Part shown: positions 43,256-56,200 of the stretch, one piece after another
How positions within the stretch are numbered: position 1 is the first letter of the stretch
Layout of the letters: each line of letters starts with the position of its first letter
Assembly: GCA_948474755.1 (NCBI GenBank)
Contig: CAOLHI010000393.1
Location: forward strand, 62,001 to 126,000
Direction: 5' to 3'
DNA: 64,000 bases
Source: Ctenosaura bakeri
Taxonomy: Eukaryota > Chordata > Lepidosauria > Squamata > Iguanidae
Made by a program: the position numbers and the translations under genes
Notes under the pieces: model-generated
The model's database searches: none
What the model saw: the letters and a program-made list of their open reading frames with translations, nothing else
Told to the model about the DNA's origin: nothing

Positions 43256-46200
43256 GGCATGATCTAAACAGCCCCAGATGATTGCATTCCTTTCTGATTG
43301 TATATGGCACAGGGGAAGTGATTTATTACTTGAACTGCTTAAATTCGGTGTCTGTTTAAAAAAAAAGGATCCTGTACAGTCCTCCTAAGCCTTTGCAAGG
43401 CAGATAAAGATTGTGTGTTTCCTCCCTGACATTGAAGTGTGTACCTTCATATTGAAAACTAGTACATGAAGGTGATGACGTGAGAATCTTTCTCCATAAT
43501 ATTCTTTTTCTCTAATTTCCACAGACCTGAAGTTCTTTTATAAGAATGGAGTTAATTTGTATCTGAAAGTATAGTCTGTGCAAGCACTGTCCTGTGGTTA
43601 GAGCCACACATACAGCAGGATGAAATAATGTGATAAAACTCATACTGAAAGGATTGTGCCATTTTTGAAGGATCCCTTCATGTATAACAGCAAGACACAG
43701 TTCTCTACAAATAGAAAACTAGAACATCTGTGAGTGGTGCGAGCCTAGCTCACTGTCTCCTATTCTTGTTTTATGGCTGCAGAAAACTTTTAACACAGGG
43801 AGTTGTTAAAAATGTAGCTAAACAGCTAAAACAATGCAGTCCATTTTGATATCTCATTCTGTTACGTGAATACAACAGCCTGAAAGTAGCTTCAGAGGAA
43901 TAAAGAGTATGATCGTTGAGGGACACATGCTTTCTACTCATGAAGAGTAAAGGAGCGTTCCTAGGCATGAATCACCTCTTTCCCTTCCTTCCAGTGTGCT
44001 ATAGCCCACTATATAAAGAAGCAGGTTGTGTCTTCTTCAGAAAACAGGAGAATTTTGCATGTCTGAATGTTGGTACTCTTGTAAGGAAAGTACTCTGATA
44101 CAGGAAAGAGGAATGGGGGAAACGGGCCACATGTGAGCCAATCTAACTTTATGTGGCCTGCTTCATTGCCAGACTTGCATCTACTTTCTGTCCCTCTTCT
44201 AGGAGAGCTGGCCGGAGGATGAGGTATAGAGCACACACCCCCATAGACTGTCTCCATAACCTATGTGTGCTTCTCCAGGCGTGGCTGGGAGCAGGAAGAG
44301 CAGACAGAGGAGTTCTTATTGGGAGCAGTAGCAGTTCTTCAGCCTGCAAAATGCACATGGAGGCAGCAAAATTGAAACTTTGAGAGAGCAGGGAAGGCTA
44401 TTTATATTCTCTCCAATCACCGCTCTTCACCAGCTGATTCTCCTTATGTCCCCAAAATAGAGTTCTTGTGTAACTCAGGTGTCAGAAATTCAGTCCAACA
44501 TTTGGGGGACTGTGGTATCTCCACTCTTGCAAATTCCCAAGAGCCCTTGAGTCTTATCCAGCCTGTGCTGGTGGAGGGAAGTGTTTGAGGAGAGAGGAGG
44601 AAATGGTGTAGATTGCGAAGGAGTGAAGAAAAGAGTGCAGTGCAGTCCTGTAAATTCCTACCACCATTGGCAGCAGCTCACTTCCCTTTTCCTATGGACC
44701 GGTGCTTTTTGTTAAGGAAAAGGTTCCCCCTACCTTTGACCCAACAAGCCTGTGAACATAATATGCATGCCCATAAATAAAGAAGAATGTAGTATACGGT
44801 AATTTATATTCCGACAAATTTCACAGAGGGGGTATGGTAAATAACAGTGTTTAGATGACTGGCTTTCCACAAATGTTTGACTTCTTGAAGACCTTGAATA
44901 GAATCTTAATGTAAAAAGGCTGCTCATGTAGAAACCTTGTGTGATTGGAGGGAATTTGAATTGGCAACATGAGCTTTTTTTTGCTTTGTCCTGAACTTTT
45001 ATTTTGTAATACAAACACTAAGTTTTGAGATAGGAAATTCACATCAGGGGTCCTCATCTGTTTCCCTTAGGTGCCTGTCCTTGTATATTTATACCTCAAG
45101 ATGGAGTTGGGGCTATGGTACTTGTCTGTTATCTCCTGAGTCCTTATTTAACCTTTATGGGCTGACTTGAGAGCTCTGTCTGTTCATGCGGCAGCTCTGC
45201 TGGCCCATGCCAAAAGTGCCAGTCCAGGCAAAGTCCCTTTGTGTCACAAGCTGATTTAATTTAAGGCATAGTGATGCTCTACTTGGCATGCTTGGAATAA
45301 TGTAAAATCTTTCTCTGGGGCACTGCCACCTGAGCCTGTCCCCTATAGAACTTTCAGCTTTCTCTTTTGGGTTGAAATACTCATTTGCAACATGATTTTA
45401 GCATTTCAGCTTGTAAGCCAGCCTTGCAGATCTGGGGAAACTTGGGACTTCCCACTTGGTCTGAGAAACAATGAACAGTTCCAACATCGTGTTGGCCTGC
45501 TGTATGTGTGGCAGGCCACACTTCGAACCTTGCAGAACAGAGATCTAAAACTGAAGAATTTCTGATAAGTAAGTTGCCATGGTCATGATCATGTTACTTC
45601 TTCTTTAGGCTTTCAGTGACTGCTCCCCTCTGCAGATGGTGGACTGATTGGGTTGATTCATCCCCCTATTCCATCTCTGTTGTTTGCTCCAGATTTCTGA
45701 CAATCCCTTAGGGAGTTTCCAACTGATATGGTTAACATTTCTCTTGAAGTCATTTTGTCTCCATAGAATTTGGAGCTGTCTCTGGCAAGCTGTGTTTGCA
45801 ATTGTTTTGCAAATCTTCTTGGATTTCTTAAATTGCCTCAAATGTGAGAGGGAATAAATGCTTGATGAAGCAAACAGTTATGATTAACACAAAATTTCAG
45901 GCTTAGTAAAAGCAAAAGGCAGTCTAACTATATTCTTCCCAGATGTGCTAGATTTTTAGAGGATACTTTTGATTTACTTTTATGGCATATAGAGAGGGAG
46001 AGCACGGCCCTCTAGTATACAGGATTCAGCCTATTAGCTAAATAGTTTTAAGAGAAATTACTGATGAACCGAGCTCCTAGTCTGAGCTTTTAGAACCCCA
46101 TTTATTGTTCATCCTGGGAATTTATTTGAAAGATTAGATAAAAATAACCACCCAAATATCTGTTATATGAACTTGTTAATAGTGTACATGTCTTTGTTCT

Positions 46201-49200
46201 TCAGACATCACAGCAGTGTATGTGGCCTGTTCTCCTAGCCCTAAAGAATGAATAAAGACTAATCTAGAGATGATATCCAGCTGTACTACCGTACTGTTGC
46301 ATTGTGCTGACCTGTGTGCTTACTTTGCTATATTCCTGTGGCCATTCATGTGAGGTTGCTTGGAGAAGTGATTATTTTTCCTCAGGCTGTCTTTAAGACA
46401 TGAGGTACACAAAAGGTAACAATTGTTGGAAAAGTAAATTGTTAATATGGTAAATGCTGGGCTGAGAGAAAACAGCATTACTGTTTTTGCAGTAATGATG
46501 GTGATTATATCCGGATCACTGTGTTTCTGACAAGGTAATGAGCCAGGTCATATGTTATGATTCAACCACTTCTGTTCCCACAGTTGCACATGTACAAAAA
46601 AGAATCCAGCACAAGCCACTGATTACTTGAATACTAGAGTTTAGTATCAACAACTCTTGCCTGTGGCAAATTCAAAAACAACTTTTATTGTGGTAGGAGT
46701 TTTTGGAGTCATTACAGGGGCATGACACTTGGTGTCTGAGTAGGTAAATGCATTGGAAACTAAGGCAAGTACAGCACTTCCTGCCATCTCAGTTAACCTG
46801 AGTACTGCCTGGTAATGCTTCAGGAGAAGGCCCTGTGAACTTCATAATATTGGTCTGGTGCTGCTGTTTGTCCTGAGACCCATTAGTACTTCAGTTTCTT
46901 TATGTGAAAACTAATGCCACAGTAAATAATCTTACTCAAATGTCCCTTCTGTTATTTGGACATACATGCTGAAATTCAGTTTGGTCCATACCTAAAAATC
47001 AAGCTAGAACTTAGAAAGAACACTAGGAGGTAGAGGAAGCTACATACAGGAAAGAGCATTTTGTCAATATGCAGTGCTTAAACAGAACACAGCAAAGAGA
47101 CAGACATTGGGACATAAACACACTCATTCTCTAAAGAGCTACAGGACTCAGTGGGGAGACTTCAATAACAGTGAGATGAAAGGTTTTGGAAGATCTTCCA
47201 GTCCACCTGATTTTTTTAAGGTAACTGCTGTACAGTATAGCTAAAACAATACCCTTGCTGTGAAGTACAATCAATCTACAGGCAGATTGCTCTCCAAAAT
47301 GTGGAGAGTGTAACTCCATCCATTTCTTCTCTAAAAGCAAAGAAGGCCACAAAGTACACCATATTTGCTTGCAGTAAGGAGTATCTAAAGAAAGGGTGTT
47401 GAAAGGAATGGTTAGATCCATTGCAGTCTTCTTCAACAGAGCAAATGAGCCAGTGGATAGCATGTCTGGTTAGTTTGATATGGGTACATGGTCTTCTAGT
47501 TGATCATGGGCTTCTTATAGTAGGAAAGAGCTTCTGAAACCCTTGCCTGTTGCCTGTGCAGTCCCTGAAGATGCATGAGTAAGACGGTACTTGCTCTCTT
47601 TGAACCAGTCATTTCCTCCTTTTAAATGACCATAGTATGAAACTGTCATGCTGCCCACATGAGATTGCAGTCATTTCAGAGACTACATATTTTTGAATGT
47701 TGGTAAATTCAAGGGTGTGACTTTGTAGTGGTATAAGAATAGGAGCAGGAAAAGAATGAGGGAGAAGGAGACAGAATATGGTCCAGCTGAGGCTTCAAGC
47801 AGATGAAACTAACTGAACCCTTCTGTTGCTTAATAATTAAAAGCTTCCTGCTAGGTATATTTTATTTTTCTTCCCATTTATTTCACTTTAAAAAAGCAGT
47901 TATGAGGATCTGGTAGCTTTTGTATCCTGCTGGGAACATGGCAAAAAGATTGCCTTTTGCTTTTTGAAATGTCAAGTTGTACTTAAACCTTCTGTCTGCG
48001 TACACTTGTATTTCTGAATTGGGGCTCGTACATCAAACAGACAAAGGAAACCTGGTTACAAACTGGGAGTTGACGGAGATGAGAAGCTGCCTTTCAGCAG
48101 TGGCGGAAAACATGGGTGTTTATCATAGGTTAGTAAGCAGAAAACTAGTTGGTTCTTGAGGCATAGATTTATCTCATACCAGCTGATTGGGACAAAGACT
48201 TTCAGTATGCAAATTTAACTGGTCAATTAATTGCCTAAAAGTTTAACAGTTAATTTATATTTAATGATGATGATGCAGCTTCAATATTTTGATAAACTTG
48301 CAATTTGCAAACAAGTGGCCAAAAAAACCCCATAAATAAGAGCAATGATTGCAAGGTCACTAGACACCACTAGCTAAATGGTTTGGGAAGGCCACCTTCA
48401 GAGGTAAACAGAATGCTCTTGTCCTAGGGAAGGACTTGCCTTGCCTTTAGGAAAGATTTTTTTCTTTCCTGTATTAAGATAGGGAAAGTATAGCCAATTG
48501 GCTACATGCAGTCTCCAGAGCTTTTGCCCCCAGGGACCCCCTGGGACCTCCCTTTTTACCCCAAATGATAGTAAGCACCCACAGAGTAAGAACAGTTTTG
48601 CTTTGTTTTGTTTGGAAGGTGCTCGTAGTAGAATGTGTCTGTGCTCTGGGAAATGTCTTAATTTTGTCCATTCTTAAAGTGATGGTGGAAGTGCTGGAAA
48701 GATATAAACCTGCAGGTTTTCAGCTATTTAGTGTTAGATGTCCTTTTCGGCTAGTGTTTGAAAGACTTCTCTGGTAGAAGTAAAGGCTGCGAAGGCATCT
48801 GTTCTTCTGGGTAAGTTGCCTTGCTTAAGGGTTTCAGGAAGACCAGTATTGCCGGTAGCTCCTCTGCTGGAATTCCCTGGGATCCCATCTGTGCCTGGAG
48901 CTGCTGTAACTTCCTTGTTATGGTGCACATGTTCTGAAACTGGATGCATTCCAGCAGCATTAGATTTACCTGTTTGAAATAGTTCTGGCTGGTAATTTGT
49001 CACTGGGCTTGTGGTTCTTTACAGGTATCAGCATTGTACTGTGGCGATGACTCATGCTGTTTCCTGTATCAGCTTCCTCTGAAGTGTTTGTGTTGTAATA
49101 TGGTGTTTGATTGGATTCCATATTTGTCTGTCAGGTTATGAGCAGCCTGCACAGCTGTGGAATGTGGCACTGTATGAGCTGATGTTAAATCTGAACTTGA

Positions 49201-50082
49201 TTTGCTTTCTCAGTTGGTGGCACAGGGTTGAGGCTTCCTCTGGAAATAGGAAGAGGGATCTTGCAAACTCTTAATTGCCAACCACCCAGCAACAGAACAT
49301 CATATGCCTTGGTATCCTCCTTCTCAGAATTTCTACATCTGTGGGAGATCTGATTTCTGCAGCTTCTCCAGACCTTATGAGTGCAATTTTAAAAATCTCC
49401 ATTCAATGCAGGGAGAAGGAGTGTGTAATTTCCCCTGTAAGAATCTGACTGAGTGTCTGCACTGCAGTTTGAATATTTTTGAAATATCTTTGAAACTAGA
49501 AACTAGAGGAAGCTTTTTAAAATAGTTTATACAAGAAGTTTATATTCCAAAAATGTGGAAAGTTGGACCCCTATGTCTCATTTCTATAGTATTTTGTATC
49601 CTAGAGAAGGAAGAGCACTTATTTTCTGCTTCTCTCCATTTTGTTGATTAGTTCTATGGCTTTAAAAAAATTGGAAAAGCAGAGGAAAGGTTAGTGGTAG
49701 GCAGTTCAAAATGGTAGTGGTATTAAACAATGATACAGTATAGAAATGTTCTTCCATAACATATCTATTTATCTCTGATTCTTAAAAACTTCCTTTTCCT
49801 GCAGTTCTCTGATAACATTCTCTGTGCCTTAAAGATTCTGGGGGCTTTTGAATATGACCTGCATAGTATCCTGGTGCTCCAGTTTTAAAGTATTGTAAAG
49901 GATATAAATCATCTAAATAATACCGTAGCATACCTTAAATCAGGTACAGTAGCTGGTGGGGATAATGCCGGATGTGCACAAAGCCTTTGAGAGGGAACAG
50001 TGCACACTGTGTTCTGGTACCCTCTTCTATTGTGTTTGTTGTTGTTTTGTAACAGTTTTGTATTTTACTTTCAACACTGTAG

Positions 50083-50202
50083 GTTTATGAGTGACCAAAA
50101 TTTCTCTGTACACTGAGCCCAGCAAGGAGTGGGACGAAGATGCCAATACCACCTCCACCTCCACCTCCCCCTGGACCACCTCCACCTCCAACTCTTAGTC
50201 AG
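50083..50202 (+). CDS. WIPF2: WIPF2 exon 2 with start codon
   Basis: Acceptor acactgtag ends at 50082; donor gtaggt at 50203. The 57-nt 5' UTR part (50083-50139) is followed by ATG at 50140 and 21 codons of polyproline (MPIPPPPPPPPGPPPPPTLSQ), exit phase 0. CDS begins at 50140. Confidence 0.93.
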
Positions 50203-53200
50203 GTAGGTACTCTTTCTCCTCCAGCACACTTCCTTTCTGTTTACTCCTGGGTGGTCAGTAACCTATAACTTCTAGCACAGTGAAAGACTCGGGTTTGGTT
50301 TTCTGTCACATCCTGGTGCTCCAGAAACATATCTGGAAAAGACCTGACACCTGCATAGATTATACCTAAGACAGATGGAAAGTTAGTCTGGTCTAAGACA
50401 ACTTCACACCTATATAGACGCTTTGGCTCAGTGTTAACTCATGCAGAAATTCCCAAGTTCAAAGCAAATGTCTCCAAATCAAATACTACTCCAAAACAGT
50501 ATGGCTGGAAGATTTGCAACCTTGAAGAAGTGGCACTGGACATAGTCGATATTCTTGCAATAACAGGCCAATGAAATAGGGTGTAATAGGTTGATGGATT
50601 AGGATTGTGAAGGAGATGGGAGCTGCTGATAACATGAAGTAATTCAGTGCTGAAGAAGCCTTTTTCTAAACCACAGGAAAGTGAATACTGTTTTAGCTGC
50701 AAAAGTTCAGGTTCTTGAGTTGTGATGTTCTGGTGCACACATTAGCTGCATGGTTTATTTTATTGAGTGATTAGAAAGCAGGTTCTGCTAAGCTCTAAAG
50801 CTGCTGGAGGAAGGAGAGAATGTAGTTTTCCATTGTGAAGAAGTAGTACCTGAGCAGATTGGCTAACAAGCATTCACCTAGACATACTAAGCTAAACTAT
50901 TCTGTGTCTTTCTTTCTTCATTTACCTGTGTGCTGTCTTCTCCCTTCAGGCTAACACAGAGCCTCCAAAATTGACCAGAGATGAACAGCGAGGGAGGGGG
51001 GCTCTCCTACAAGATATCTGCAAGGGGACCAAGTTGAAAAAAGTGGCCCAAGTCAATGACCGGAGTGCACCCATAATTGAGAGTAAGTAGAGTTCTGGAC
51101 AATAGTTAAGTAACTCATTGGTGACTAACGCAAGGACATGATTGGTGGCCTTTAAATGTAATACCCAAATATGCAAATGAAACTCTTGTCCCTTCTGTTG
51201 CAATAACATATAGTTTAAAAACAGCAATGATAGATTTTAATTCGGTTTGGGTATTAATATTTAGAAGAAGTCAGCAACTGTTTACAATTTCTATACACAG
51301 TCAGTAGGTGAAGTTCATGGGAGGAGCTGTGACATGAAGTGTATCTGTGAGATGGATTTTACTTATGCTTGGTTATGCTCTGCTTGATATGGTATATGCT
51401 TGACCTAGATTTTTGCCCTATCATGAGTTAGAGAAGAACAGGCTAGAAAGGAGTGATTTTTCTTCTTGTGCACTATAGTGTGCACCTGGGGTCATTTACT
51501 TGTGAGGAGCCCTGGTAGCTCAGTGGTTAAATGCCAGTACTGCAGCCGCAAGGTTGTGAGTTCGATCCTGCCAGGCTCCAGGTTGACTCAGCCTTCCATC
51601 CTTCCGCAGGTCGGTAAAATGAGTATCCAGCTTGTCGAGGGCAATTAGCTAACACTTTGTAAACCGCTTAGACAGCACTTAGCGGATAAACAGTATAGAA
51701 ATGCATATACTGTTGCTGTTGCTAAGTTACTGGCAGATGCTGCTCATTTTGTTGTGAATCTGTTTGGCTAGTGGGGTCTGTAGATGGGACCCTACTGACA
51801 ATGATGCTTCCTGCAGAAGTCCCATCATTTGCAAGCAGTGGGTGGCTTACTCCTGCATTGCTCTCAAATTATGGGAGATACTCCATCTAGAATTTTGAGT
51901 GAGATTCACTTTCTGGGCGTTTATGGAAAATGTTAAGATACATTTCTTGAATTTATTCTTTCAAATGCAGTGTGGTATTTCTTTTATAGCTTTGGTTTTT
52001 GTGTTTTTTAGTTTTGTTCTATTCTAAGTTCTTGATCAGCGTTGCTGACTTTTTGGCAAAAAGTGCAGTGTAAAAATATTAATAAAATAAATGATAATCA
52101 ATATAGACTGACTCGCTCTCAGGCCCTTTCCACACCAGGCGATTAGAACGGGGAGTGTGTCCTCTCATGGAGATCGTCTGCACCTTCGAGCGGACTAGGA
52201 GCGGACTACTTACCGGAGATCCGCACCTCAGTCCACTCCAAAACGACCCCAAGTGGTCCTCCAGCGTGTTTTCTAAAGACCGCAAAAAACAGGTCTTTAT
52301 TTTCTTGGAACGTGTCATTGCGTTCCTGCTCCCTTGTGCAGATTCGCAGGCTCGCACCAATGTGAGCCTGCGATCTGCGGAGGGCAGGCTTTATGTGTGG
52401 CGAGCTTCAGCAGTTGGTCGGGACCCGTGACCAACCGGAAGCCGCCATTTTGGAAGCCGGAAGCCACCATTTTGGAAGCTAGAAGCCGCCATTTTGGAAG
52501 CCAGAGCAGTGCGGATCTACAGACCTCGCACTGCTCCAATTCGCCCTGGACCAAGGAGGAGCCCTGCAAAAGGGCTTCAGGGACAGTTTGCATTGCTTCG
52601 GACCCCAGAAGAAGCAGTAGTCAACGGCACAGGGCAATTCCCTCACCTCATGCGGAAGGGGCCTCAGTCTTTTGCCCAAGTTCTCACCCTACTCTGAGGA
52701 AAATCCTACAGACCAGTACTGACTTTGCAGTCTTGGGTCACTCATCAGATGGCTTCTACATTGCACCTGCTCTTAGCTTGTGACACACTGCAGTCTGGAT
52801 TTTCCTAGCTAGATTCTTGGATAAGATTCTGCTTTCAGTTAATTGAACTCTGTAGGCTGGAGGAAGAAACAGGCAACAAAAAACATGGAACCCACGTAGT
52901 TTTACAGCTGGAATTCCTGTCTACTTCTCTCTTGGTGCGCAAACAACAGTGTTGTCTACATCTGTGGGTGCTAGCCAGCTGCTCTTGTGTTTTCCAACAG
53001 AAGATTCAGTTCTAAGCAAAGTAATTCTGGCCCTGCACTAGTGTCAGTAAGGCAAAGGCAAAAACATGAAATATCAAGAGAATTTGCGCTAACAGATAAA
53101 ATATATTTGAAGGCTAGATGCTTTCATCCTGGAAGCAAATGCTAGAAGCACATGCCTCTGAATCCTGATCTAAAGGTGTAAATGCACTATCTGGGATATC

Positions 53201-56200
53201 TTCATACATAACTTGTCAGGCAGTACTAATCTTAACATTCAGCTGTGCTTGAGCAATAAAGTTCTTTATTTCTCTGCTGTGCAGAGCACTGCATCATATG
53301 GAAACATCAGTGCTTTGCCTGCATGCTGATGCTATTTCATAGGATCCCATGTCAGAAGAAAGATGGGATATAAGTAAAATAATAAAATAAAAACAAATTT
53401 CATTGCATGGAATAAAAGAATAAGGAAGAAGGTGGCTGTGAAGAGCTAAGGAGAGATGCAGTTATATACGTTCTTCCCTATTATAGTCATTGTCCTCTCT
53501 TAGAGTACTCCAAAGCAATAAATTAACTGCTGGACCTTTGAGTTGTGATCTTAATATCAAATTTACCTTCATCAGATTTGGGCCCAACAGGGATGGTGTT
53601 TGTTTCTATCAGTAGTTTTGCCAACAAATTGCCAGCTTTTGTTACAGCCTTGGTTGTGGCTAATGTGGGAATTCTTTTGTTTCAGAATCCAAGGGCAGTG
53701 GCAGCTATGCTTCTGGTGCATCTCCCCTGCCACCAAAGGGGGGCCTGTTCCAAGGTGGCGTCCCCAAGCTCCGACCAGTGGGAGCAAAGGACAATTCAGG
53801 TGCTTTGGCCATATCCTTAAATAACAGTGCTTTAAATCATGATTTGGCAGATCATCTTAAGATCTTGTGATTTCATAGTGTGGATATAATCAAACATTCC
53901 ACTTTCTCAGTAGGTGTGATTTTTTGCCTAAGCTATTCCCTCTTGATACTATCAGCGGAATTGTTGTCAACTTTTAAGAGAACTGAGTGTCAGCAGTACT
54001 GAGAATGGTAGGCTTATTATCAGAGTTGCAGGCCACATCTTCCTCCATCTGCATCTTTATTACTGGTTAGCTCAAGGACCACTAAGTCTCACATGAAAAT
54101 ACCTGCCCCTCATATGTTTTTTGCCCCCCCCCCCATCTGAAGTAAGGCTGATGATAGCTAAGAGAGGTTTTTCTCTTTTTGGGGGTAGCACCCTGTCTCT
54201 GGAATTCTTTTTCTAAAGAGACTGTTGCCATTCTAACTCTTCAGGACCGAGTGAACACCTTTTTTATTTGTCTTGTGTGCTTTTAATTCTTTAAATTTAA
54301 CTCCTGCCTCTGATTATGTTTGTCTACAGATCAGCTTGTGATAATCTGCTATACTATATTTTAATACTGATGATTTGAATTTGTTATTTTATTCATTACT
54401 TGATCTGTGAATCATTTGGAGTTGAACAACACTATATACATTTATTAGATATTACAAAGTTGCTCTATCTTGGAATTCATTTTCCATATGGCTGGCCGCA
54501 GATTCCTAATCAAGAGAAAACGGGTATCCAGAAATTGCATTTTCATCGCCCTGTTCTTTCACACATGCAGTAAAGCAGTTTAATTTGATCTGCTTTATTT
54601 CTCCTGTTGTGGAAAATATTCTTAAGACATTTGAACTGTGGCTTTTTGTCTCTAAAAATATGCAGCCTTTCTCAGTGTATCCCAGTGGCCACAGTTTCTC
54701 TGAATTGAATGGTGGCCTCATACAGTAGGCTTGGCACCTTTATAAGGGACCAAATTCCTGCCAAAATTAGAGGCAAAGCATTTCTGATGGCTCAATTGCT
54801 ATTCATTTAATTTCTCTAAGTAATAATGCTGTGTTGCCTTTCTGGTTTCAGACAGCTCCTCGGGGAAGCAGGCACTGCAGGTTCCTGGTACCAGATCAGC
54901 TGCACCACGGCCCCCTGTTTCCTCGTCTAGTGGCCGACCCCAAGATGATACAGACAACAGCCGGGCTTCTCCCCCAGAGCTTCCACGCACACAGAGACCT
55001 TCTCTGCCAGATCTCTCACGGCCAAATAGTGCCAGCAGCGCTGGCATGAAACATAGCTCATCTGCCCCGCCACCTCCACCACCTGGACGTCGAACCAATG
55101 CACCTCCTGCTCCTCCTTCCATGCACAACAGCAGACTACCTTCCTACAACCGTGAGAAGCCATTGCCACCAACTCCAGGACAGCGACTCCCTGGGAGTCG
55201 GGAAGGACCACCAGCTCCTCCCCCCATCAAGCCACCCCCTTCTCCAGTGAACATCCGGATGGGACCAAGCAGTCAGGGCCAGTCTCTGGCACCCCCTCCT
55301 CCACCTTACCGGCAGCCCCCTGGTGTTCCCAATGGTCCTGCCAGCCCCACCAATGAATCAGCCCCTGAGCTTCCACAGAGACACAATTCCTTGCATAGAA
55401 AGACGCCAGGGCCTGTGAGGGGTATGGCACCTCCCCCTCCCCCATCAGCTTCCCCTTCTTTACAGAGCAGTCGGCCCCCACCTCCTACCCGTGATCCTCC
55501 AAGCCGTAGTGCAGGTAGGAGTTTATCCCAGTACTATTTCTCTGAAAAACAAGCAGTGGACTTGATTATTGACTTAACTACCTCTTGTTGCTCTCCAGAA
55601 GGATAAATGTAGGTACATCATCTGATTGTCTTTTGGTCTGGGAGTGACACTTTCTGACCTGAGATGTACAGCATGGGTTTATAGGAAATCGGGAGTGTCC
55701 TGGATTCATGTAGCCTAGTTTAGTAACTGGGATATTCCCATTTTGAACTTCAACTGTGCCAGAAGTTTGCTAAGTGGTGTTAGACATTCGTTCTCAGGCT
55801 CAGTTCCCCAGGCTGTAGTATAGGAAATAATAATCCTACCAGTTTATTGTGCATGGTTCTTTTAAAAAGTATGACTGTACAGTGTACAAGATGTGCCTTA
55901 AATACTTAGTGCTTTACGAATGTTATGTTGTTATGGTCATTGTAATATGTGCAGTTTCAGTAATTTGGATTGTGGCTGTTGCTGAGTTGCTTAATGTTGC
56001 TGTTCCTAAAAAATGCTTCTTGGTTTCTGATGCTGTAGTTCAGTGACTCCTCTGCACTATGAGCCCAGAAGCTTTCATTTGATGTTTTACCTGAACCTCA
56101 GTCCAAGCCAGCTTAAAACTTGAGTGCCATGCCTCTTAACAGTTGCTATGTGAGCATGGGGATTTTGGTTTGGGACTAAGTCATCAATCCTGTGGCTTAA

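Larger units (their letters stand above)
35794..50082 (+). other. WIPF2: WIPF2 intron 1
   Basis: 14.3 kb between the exon 1 donor and the exon 2 acceptor. I see one reverse SINE (43077-43255), a palindromic repeat near 37.4 kb and a 34-bp tandem duplication at 40182-40249. No further exon or RNA gene can be supported; an alternative 5' exon cannot be excluded. Confidence 0.6.

Noticed and set aside
51506..51580. A tRNA gene
   Set aside because: A and B boxes are present, but the sequence does not fold into a complete tRNA and continues into a SINE body with several relatives.
53545..53824. Open frames around 53.5-53.8 kb on both strands as separate genes
   Set aside because: They are other-frame shadows over WIPF2 exon 4 and its flanks.
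55046..55606. A 186-codon single-exon gene
   Set aside because: It is the middle of WIPF2 exon 5 starting at an internal Met and reading through the donor into intron 5.
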